From: Brevundimonas sp. EYE_349
Lineage (GTDB): Bacteria > Pseudomonadota > Alphaproteobacteria > Caulobacterales > Caulobacteraceae
Reading direction: 5' to 3'
Assembly (NCBI RefSeq): GCF_023147505.1
Contig: NZ_JAHXPB010000013.1
Coordinates: 1 to 36,827, forward strand
DNA: 36,827 nucleotides
Shown: in pieces, positions 31,750-36,827 of the stretch
Layout of the letters: each line of letters starts with the position of its first letter
How positions within the stretch are numbered: position 1 is the first letter of the stretch
Notes under the pieces: model-generated
Seen by the model: the letters and a program-made list of their open reading frames with translations, nothing else
Databases searched by the model: none
What the model was told of the DNA's origin: nothing
Position numbers and translations under genes: made by a program

Positions 31750-33453
31750 ATGGCCCGCATCCTCATCACCTCGGCGCTGCCCTACATCAATGGCATCAAG
31801 CACCTGGGGAATCTGGCGGGGTCGATGCTGCCGGCCGACGTCTGGGCGCGGTTCAAGCGGGCGCAAGGAAATGAGGTGCTCTACATCTGCGCCACCGACG
31901 AGCACGGCACCCCAGCCGAGCTGGCCGCCGCCGCCGCCGGTCAGGACGTGCGGACCTATTGCGACGAGCAGCACGAGATTCAGAAGGCGGCGGGCCAGGC
32001 GTTCGGGCTCAGCTACGACTGGTTCGGCCGGTCGTCGAACCCGCAGAACCATCGCCTGACCCAGCATTTCGCCGAGGCGCTGGAGAAGAACGGCCTGATC
32101 GAGGAGCGGGTGGATCGGATGATCTACTCCATCGACGACGCCCGGTTCCTGCCCGACCGCTATGTCGAGGGGACGTGCCCCCATTGCGGCCACGTCGGCG
32201 CGCGCGGCGACCAGTGCGACAACTGCGGGCGGCTGCTGGACCCGACCGACCTGATCGATCCCTATTCGTCGGTGTCGGGTACGCGGAATCTGGAGGTGCG
32301 CGATACCCGCCACCTCTATCTGTTGCAGACGAAGATCGAGCCGGAAATCCGCGCCTGGGTCGACGGCAAGAGCGGCTGGCAGACCCTGGCCAAATCCATC
32401 GCCTACAAGCATCTGGACGAGGGTCTGATTGACCGGGGCATCACCCGCGACCTGGCCTGGGGCGTGCCGGTGACCAAGGACGGCTTCCCGCGTCCGGGCA
32501 TGGAGGACAAGGTCTTCTACGTCTGGTTCGACGCCCCCATCGAATATATCGGCGCGACCGAGGAATGGGCGGATGCGACCGGAAACAGCTGGCGCGACTG
32601 GTGGCGTCTGGACGAGGGGGCCGAGGATGTCCGCTACGTCCAGTTCATGGGCAAGGACAACGTCGCCTTCCACACCGTATCGTTTCCCGCGACCATCATC
32701 GGCTCGGGCGAGCCGTGGAAGACGGTGGATCAGCTGAAGGCCTTCAACTGGCTGAACTGGTACGGCGGCAAGTTCTCGACCAGCCAGAAGCGCGGCGTCT
32801 TCATGGACCAGGCGCTGGAACTGCTGCCGGCCGATTACTGGCGCTGGCGTCTGACGGCCTATGGCCCGGAACACGCGGATTCGGCCTTCACCTGGGAGGA
32901 TTTCCAGGCCTCGATCAACAAGGACCTGGCCGATGTGCTAGGCAATTTCGTCAACCGGATCGTCAAATTCGTCGAGTCGAAGTTCGATGGCGTCGTGCCA
33001 GAAGGCGGCGAGCCGGGCCTGGTCGAGGCCAAGCTGGAAGCCGACATCAAGGCGGCCGTAGCCGAGGCGACTGAACAGTTCGAGGCGATGGAGTTCAGGA
33101 AGGCCGCCGTCGCCATCCGCGCCGCCTGGGTGCTGGGCAACGAATATCTGCAGGTCGCGGCGCCCTGGACGGCGTTGAAGAGCGACCGCGACCAGGCGGC
33201 GGTGGGGGTGCGGACGGGGCTGAACCTGGTCGCGCTGTTCGCGCGTCTGGCCGCGCCGATCCTGCCGTTCACGGCGCCGAAGATCGCGGCCTCCGTGGGC
33301 GTGGACGACCTAAGCTGGCCGGGCGCGGACGAGGATCTGCTGAACGTCCTGCCGGTCGGCGGCAAGGTCCAGGCCCAAGGCGTGCTGTTCGCCAAGATCG
33401 AGGACGCCCAGGTGACGGAATGGTCCGAACGGTTCGGCGGTGCGGACGCCTGA
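31750..33453 (+). CDS. metG: Methionyl-tRNA synthetase (567 aa), KFSTS variant
   Basis: MetG charges tRNA-Met, including the initiator. The class I signature is [10 protein letters not shown] (12-21, HIGH-like), and the second motif is KFSTS (341-345) in place of KMSKS. A zinc knuckle has C143, C146, C156 and C159. The anticodon-binding helical domain follows ('[11 protein letters not shown]'), and the protein ends without the EMAP/Trbp111-like RNA-binding domain found in E. coli. KFSTS with this knuckle is known to me from archaeal and eukaryote-like MetRS and from a bacterial subgroup. The ATG at 31750 is 74 bases after the MATE gene. The next gene starts 21 bases downstream. Confidence 0.95.
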   Translation: MARILITSALPYINGIKHLGNLAGSMLPADVWARFKRAQGNEVLYICATDEHGTPAELAAAAAGQDVRTYCDEQHEIQKAAGQAFGLSYDWFGRSSNPQNHRLTQHFAEALEKNGLIEERVDRMIYSIDDARFLPDRYVEGTCPHCGHVGARGDQCDNCGRLLDPTDLIDPYSSVSGTRNLEVRDTRHLYLLQTKIEPEIRAWVDGKSGWQTLAKSIAYKHLDEGLIDRGITRDLAWGVPVTKDGFPRPGMEDKVFYVWFDAPIEYIGATEEWADATGNSWRDWWRLDEGAEDVRYVQFMGKDNVAFHTVSFPATIIGSGEPWKTVDQLKAFNWLNWYGGKFSTSQKRGVFMDQALELLPADYWRWRLTAYGPEHADSAFTWEDFQASINKDLADVLGNFVNRIVKFVESKFDGVVPEGGEPGLVEAKLEADIKAAVAEATEQFEAMEFRKAAVAIRAAWVLGNEYLQVAAPWTALKSDRDQAAVGVRTGLNLVALFARLAAPILPFTAPKIAASVGVDDLSWPGADEDLLNVLPVGGKVQAQGVLFAKIEDAQVTEWSERFGGADA

Positions 33454-33474
33454 TCGCGGGACAGGGGACGGCGG

Positions 33475-34188
33475 ATGACAATGAACCTGGCGCCGCTGAA
33501 CGAGACGCGACGCGCGGCGATCCGCGAACGTCTGCACCGGACAGGGCGCGCCCAGGTCGACGGCGTGATGGCCACCGACGACGCTCTGGCCCTGAACCAG
33601 GCGGCGGCGGGCGTCGAATACAATATCGTCACGCGGCGCGGGTCGGGTCATGTCGATCTGCCGGCGGCCTGGCTGGCGTCATTGAGCCCGGATCAGAAGA
33701 CGGCGCTGGGACAGGCGGTCCAGACCTCTGCCCGCGACGACTTTCAGTATCTGTACGACAATCACCCGATCTATGACCTGCTTCAGTTGGGGCAGGCGGC
33801 GCCGATCTGGGCCGATCTGCTGGGGTTCCTGAACGGCGAGGCGTTTCTGGATTTGATGCGGGACCTGACCGGCGAGCCGCGCATCGCGATGGCCGACGCC
33901 CAGCTGACGCGGTTTCGGGCCGGCCATTTTCTGACCGAGCATGACGATCATGCCGAAGGCAAGAACCGCTTCTTCGCCTATGTGTTGAATCTGACGCCGG
34001 CATGGCGGATCGAATGGGGCGGGCTGCTGGCCTTCCACGGGACCGACGGCAATGTAGCCGAGGCCTTCACCCCGCGTTTCAACACCCTGAACCTGTTGAA
34101 GGTGCCGTCGCCGCATTCGGTGACGCAGGTGGCCCTGTCGGCGGGGGCGGACCGGATTTCCGTCACGGGGTGGCTAAGGGGCGTCTAG
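33475..34188 (+). CDS. 2OG-Fe(II) oxygenase, Tpa1/prolyl 4-hydroxylase-like (237 aa)
   Basis: This is an iron/2-oxoglutarate oxygenase of the prolyl hydroxylase superfamily. The jelly-roll core has H156 and D158 (TEHDDH), 'KNRFFAYVLNLTPAWRIEWGG' as the following strands, 'FTPRFNTLNLLKVP', H214 (SPHSVTQV), and R227 near the end (ADRISVTGW), the 2-oxoglutarate arginine. An N-terminal helical region (1-130) precedes it. Related eukaryotic enzymes (Tpa1/OGFOD1) hydroxylate ribosomal protein S12, so a protein substrate is plausible but unproven. It follows metG by 21 bases on the same strand and is probably co-transcribed. Confidence 0.83.
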   Translation: MTMNLAPLNETRRAAIRERLHRTGRAQVDGVMATDDALALNQAAAGVEYNIVTRRGSGHVDLPAAWLASLSPDQKTALGQAVQTSARDDFQYLYDNHPIYDLLQLGQAAPIWADLLGFLNGEAFLDLMRDLTGEPRIAMADAQLTRFRAGHFLTEHDDHAEGKNRFFAYVLNLTPAWRIEWGGLLAFHGTDGNVAEAFTPRFNTLNLLKVPSPHSVTQVALSAGADRISVTGWLRGV

Positions 34189-34209
34189 AGCTTTCGCGCG
34201 GAGACCGCT

Positions 34210-34539
34210 TCAACCTTCGATGATCGGCAGGCCCGCAGCGTGCCAGGCCTGGATTCCGCCCGTCAGGTTGAACAGCGGTTGGCCGTCCGCCGCTGTCGGG
34301 CCGACGAAGGCGCAGACCTGATGGCTGCGACCGCCCTTCAGGCACTGGACGATGATCTTCTTGTCGCTTGGCAGGTCCAGCGCCTCCCAGGCGGCGGGCA
34401 TCTGGCTGAGGGGAGCCAGGACGGCGCCGTCGATGCGGGCGGCGGCGAACTCGTCCGCCTCGCGCACGTCGATCAGGACGGCCTCGCCCGCCTGGAGCCA
34501 GGCGGCGGCCTCTTCGACCGTAACCGTGGCGACGGTCAT
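34210..34539 (-). CDS. Rhodanese-like domain protein (109 aa)
   Basis: This is a single-domain rhodanese. 'AVLIDVREADEFAAARIDGA' is the N-terminal signature, the catalytic cysteine is C66 in the active-site loop VQCLKGGRS, and 'LTGGIQAWHAAGLPI' closes the fold. It would carry a persulphide sulphur in sulphur transfer or detoxification. Its ATG overlaps the stop of the TerC-like gene by four bases (34536-34539), so the two are co-translated on a minus-strand transcript that may begin at rlmB. It is convergent with the oxygenase gene (21-base gap). Confidence 0.9.
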   Translation of the reverse strand: MTVATVTVEEAAAWLQAGEAVLIDVREADEFAAARIDGAVLAPLSQMPAAWEALDLPSDKKIIVQCLKGGRSHQVCAFVGPTAADGQPLFNLTGGIQAWHAAGLPIIEG

Positions 34540-35342
34540 GGCGCGACCCTTGGTTCAGCGGGCGTCGGCGTCGAGCTGTCCTCGGTGCGTTTCCGGCCCA
34601 GGTGTTTGGCGGCTTCCTCGGGACCGATCTCAAGGAAGGCTGGGGCGGAGGCGTTGAACGCCTCCATATGGCCGGTGCGGACCACGACCTGGCGGGCGCC
34701 GTCCCAGATCATGTGCAGGGCAACATACAGCACCACGACCAGGCCGATGTAGCCGATCCAGCTGAAGCGATGCAGCAGCTTGGCGATGTAGGTGGCCGCC
34801 ACCCCCATCAGGGCGATCGACAGGATCAGGCCGAAGACCATGATCCACGGATGTTCGTGGGCGGCGCCGGCGACGGCCAGCACATTGTCCAGCGACATGG
34901 TGATGTCGGCGATCATGATCTGGATCAGGGCGGCGCCGAACGACTTGCGCTTTACGCCCAGTTCCTCGGGCGAGGGGCCGGTGCCATGTTCGATGCTGAG
35001 GGCCAGCTGAAGCTCGGCCTCCGCCTCGGCCTGATCGTGGGTCGCCTGCTCACGCAGTTCGCGCCACATCTTCCAGCACACCCACAGCAGCAGAAGACCG
35101 CCCGCCAGCAGCAGACCCACCAGCGCCAGAAGCTGGACGGTGATCAGGGCGAATCCGATTCGCATGACCACGGCAGCGGCCAGACCGATCAGAATGGCCT
35201 TCTTTCGCTGGTCCTGGGGCAGGGCGGCGGCGGCCAGGCCCACGGCGACGGCGTTGTCGCCGGCCAGGACCAGATCCATCAGGACGACCTGGCCCAGGGC
35301 TGTGGCCTGGCTGGCGAGTTCGGGAGAGGAGAGGAAATCCAT
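34536..35342 (-). CDS. TerC/YjbE family integral membrane protein (268 aa)
   Basis: This polytopic protein of the TerC superfamily has seven or so membrane segments. The two conserved acidic motifs are 'MDLVLAGDNAVAVGLAAAAL' (first half) and 'IADITMSLDNVLAVAGAAHE' (second half), thought to bind metal ions. TerC-type proteins are linked to tellurite resistance and, more recently, to manganese export and metal loading of secreted enzymes. A cytoplasmic loop between about 95 and 135 is rich in Glu/Ala. The C-terminal 40 residues are hydrophilic. It lies 31 bases downstream of rlmB and overlaps the rhodanese gene. Confidence 0.85.
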   Translation of the reverse strand: MDFLSSPELASQATALGQVVLMDLVLAGDNAVAVGLAAAALPQDQRKKAILIGLAAAVVMRIGFALITVQLLALVGLLLAGGLLLLWVCWKMWRELREQATHDQAEAEAELQLALSIEHGTGPSPEELGVKRKSFGAALIQIMIADITMSLDNVLAVAGAAHEHPWIMVFGLILSIALMGVAATYIAKLLHRFSWIGYIGLVVVLYVALHMIWDGARQVVVRTGHMEAFNASAPAFLEIGPEEAAKHLGRKRTEDSSTPTPAEPRVAP

Positions 35343-35373
35343 ATCCGCTCTCTACCCCGGGTGCGACCTTCTG

Positions 35374-36258
35374 TCAGCCGCGTTGCGCGCGGGCCGCTTC
35401 ATATAAGGCCACGGCGGCGGCGTTGGAGACGTTCAGGCTTTCGAAGCCGCCCGGCATGGGGATCTTCGCCAGCACGTCGCAATGTTCGGCGACCAGCCGA
35501 CGGATGCCGTCGCCCTCCGACCCCATGACCAGGACGGTGGGCTGCGAATCAAGCGCCTCTTCAAGCGTCTGTTCGCCCGAACCGTCCAGGCCCACGGCGC
35601 GCCAGCCCAGATCGGACAGACGCTCCAGCGCACGCGACAGGTTGGTCACCCGGGCATGGGGCAGGCGTTCGGTGGCGCCGACCGCCGCCTTGGCCAGGGC
35701 GCCGGCCAGGGCCGGGGCGTGGCGATCCTGCACGATGATTCCCCGCGCGCCGAAGGCCAGGGCCGAGCGGAAGATGGCGCCGACATTCTGGGGGTCGGTC
35801 AGCTGGTCCAGCATGACGATGACGCCGTGAGCGGGATCGGCCAGGTCTTCCAGCGCCACGCCTTCCAGCGGCTGGACCTTGAACACCATGCCCTGATGCA
35901 CCGCGCCGGCGGGCAGCATCCGGGTCAGGGCCTGATTGTCCATGACCTCGATCTTGTGGCCGTGGTTCAGCCGGCCGTCCTCGATCTCCTGCGCGCGGTC
36001 GGCGGTGACGATCAATCGCCCCGTTCCCCGACGCGAGGGATTCGCCAAGGCGGCCAGAACCGGATGGCGGCCCCACAGATAATTATCGGCGTCCACCCGG
36101 CTTCGGTCCGGCGAACGGGGCGCGCGCGGCCCTTCCTCTCGCCCGCCAAACCCTTGCGTGGCGGGCTTTTGAGCCTTGTCGCGCAGTCCTCCGGGCCGGT
36201 TTCCGAAGACTTGTTTTTTACCGCTTTTACGGTCGTTGCGTTCTGATTTCGACGACAC
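35374..36258 (-). CDS. rlmB: 23S rRNA (guanosine-2'-O)-methyltransferase RlmB (294 aa)
   Basis: RlmB methylates the ribose of G2251 in the 23S rRNA P-loop using S-adenosylmethionine. A substrate-binding domain begins at NYLWGRHPVLAAL (residues about 59-71). The SpoU methyltransferase motifs follow: 'QLTDPQNVGAIFRSALAFGA', 'VLVMGSEGDGIRRLV', and 'IPMPGGFESLNVSNAAAVALYE', which form the trefoil knot. The first 55 residues are a basic, disordered extension. The start is GTG 36258 because GGAGGG (36268-36273) lies nine bases upstream; the TTG at 36288 is less likely. It is divergent from the tRNA genes. Confidence 0.93.
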   Translation of the reverse strand: MSSKSERNDRKSGKKQVFGNRPGGLRDKAQKPATQGFGGREEGPRAPRSPDRSRVDADNYLWGRHPVLAALANPSRRGTGRLIVTADRAQEIEDGRLNHGHKIEVMDNQALTRMLPAGAVHQGMVFKVQPLEGVALEDLADPAHGVIVMLDQLTDPQNVGAIFRSALAFGARGIIVQDRHAPALAGALAKAAVGATERLPHARVTNLSRALERLSDLGWRAVGLDGSGEQTLEEALDSQPTVLVMGSEGDGIRRLVAEHCDVLAKIPMPGGFESLNVSNAAAVALYEAARAQRG

Positions 36259-36406
36259 TATAAGACGCCCTCCGATTTGGAGCCCCAAGGGCTTTCGGGT
36301 CTGGGCGCCCCCTCTACTGCAGAGGAGGCGACAAGCCGAAGGTTTTTGTTTCGTCCCGCATCTTTATGGGCGGAACGAGGGGTCCGGCGGTTCGACAAGG
36401 CGCGCT

Positions 36407-36490
36407 GGGGGAATGTCCCGAGCGGCAAAGGGGGGGGACTGTAAATCCCCTGCGTAAGCTTCGAAGGTTCGAGTCCTTCTTCCCCCACCA
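36407..36490 (+). tRNA. tRNA-Tyr (GUA), with encoded CCA
   Basis: The acceptor GGGGGAA (36407-36413) pairs with TTCCCCC (36480-36486), followed by discriminator A and genome-encoded CCA. The anticodon arm GGGGA-CTGTAAA-TCCCC shows GTA. A long variable arm (class II, around GCGTAAGC) is as expected for bacterial tRNA-Tyr, and the T arm GAAGG-TTCGAGT-CCTTC is complete. It is the first of a tRNA-Tyr, tRNA-Gly, tuf series. Confidence 0.95.
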
Positions 36491-36568
36491 CGCGCCTTCG
36501 AACACGACGGATCAGGACGCCGGAGAGGATCGGCTGCGGCGTTCCCCAAGAACTTCCGCAGTCTCCGC

Positions 36569-36642
36569 GCGGGTATAGCACAATGGTAGTGCAGCAGCCT
36601 TCCAAGCTGAGGATGTCGGTTCGATCCCGTCTACCCGCTCCA
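36569..36642 (+). tRNA. tRNA-Gly (UCC), with encoded CCA
   Basis: The acceptor GCGGGTA (36569-36575) pairs with TACCCGC (36632-36638), then discriminator T and CCA. The anticodon loop CTTCCAA shows UCC. The T arm with GGTTCGATCCC is standard. It sits about 80 bases after tRNA-Tyr and 58 bases before tuf, on the same strand, so a shared transcript with tuf is likely. Confidence 0.95.
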
Positions 36643-36700
36643 GGTTTTATCAGCACAGCGCCCCTCCGCTGACGGACCAGGGCCTCGAGGAGTTTTGGCC

Positions 36701-36827
36701 ATGGCCAAGGAAAAGTTCGAACGCACGAAGCCGCACTGCAACATCGGCACGATCGGTCACGTTGACCACGGCAAGACGACGCTGACGGCGGCGATCACGA
36801 TGACGCTGGCGAAGGCTGGCGGCGCGA
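36701..36827 (+). CDS. tuf: Elongation factor Tu, N-terminal fragment (cut by window edge)
   Basis: The first 42 codons are present, reading [20 protein letters not shown] and then [13 protein letters not shown]. The GTP-binding P-loop GHVDHGKT is complete (residues 19-26). EF-Tu delivers aminoacyl-tRNA to the ribosome. GAGGAG at 36687-36692 is a strong ribosome site with eight bases to the ATG. The position behind tRNA-Tyr and tRNA-Gly is a common bacterial layout. The remainder lies outside the window. Confidence 0.97.
   Translation, partial: MAKEKFERTKPHCNIGTIGHVDHGKTTLTAAITMTLAKAGGA

Noticed and set aside
36311..36325. Hairpin CCTCT-ACTGC-AGAGG upstream of tRNA-Tyr
   Set aside because: It has five base pairs, no T-tract, and lies between divergent genes, so neither terminator nor attenuator is convincing.

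Overview
The window reads as one contiguous stretch of a high-GC alphaproteobacterial chromosome, most likely Caulobacterales and Brevundimonas-like. This is an inference from gene content and order: yfgM-bamB-der; purF-cvpA-radA-alr-dnaB alongside rpsF-rpsR-rplI; a DUF1489 gene; and tRNA-Tyr, tRNA-Gly and tuf in series. Most of it is housekeeping DNA with small lineage-specific genes inserted between conserved blocks.

Positions 1-1700 are an accessory edge. They hold the first codons of an IS1182-like transposase (minus strand, cut by the window), then small unrecognised genes, a lipoprotein, and several short degenerate GCGGAC / GTCCGC-GGGTCGATT repeats. From 1726 come a YffB/Spx-type ArsC-fold protein, a lipid-anchored EEP-family hydrolase paired with a DUF2188 protein, and a DUF6249 membrane protein followed by an ECF-like sigma factor with an overlapping candidate anti-sigma gene. 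panB comes next. Then follow yfgM, bamB and der (outer-membrane assembly and ribosome assembly), a Nudix hydrolase, and a convergent SDR.

From about 10.8 to 23.5 kb nearly everything is on the minus strand. rpsF-rpsR-rplI comes first in transcription order. It is followed by a TonB-dependent receptor and a small exported protein, each apparently a separate unit, then dnaB, a PhyH-type dioxygenase, alr, radA, cvpA and purF. One plus-strand Yip1-family gene lies between alr and radA. Two good intrinsic terminators mark the ends of the ribosomal operon and the receptor gene.

From 23.7 to 29.1 kb is a leucine-degradation cluster: both subunits of 3-methylcrotonyl-CoA carboxylase and a methylglutaconyl-CoA hydratase-like enzyme, interrupted by an opposite-strand 2-oxoglutarate/iron oxygenase-like gene. 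A long imperfect inverted repeat lies between rpsF and the carboxylase gene. After that come small genes, a MATE transporter, metG, a second Tpa1/prolyl-hydroxylase-like oxygenase, and a minus-strand rlmB-terC-rhodanese group. The window ends with tRNA-Tyr, tRNA-Gly and the start of tuf.

I found no CRISPR array, prophage, toxin-antitoxin pair or recognisable defence system. The points most worth a second look are the inverted repeat at 23669-23745, the low-GC3 insert-like segment inside the biotin carboxylase gene, the PurF that has a propeptide but lacks iron-sulphur ligands, and the three unrelated iron/2OG oxygenase genes beside translation, replication and catabolic genes.
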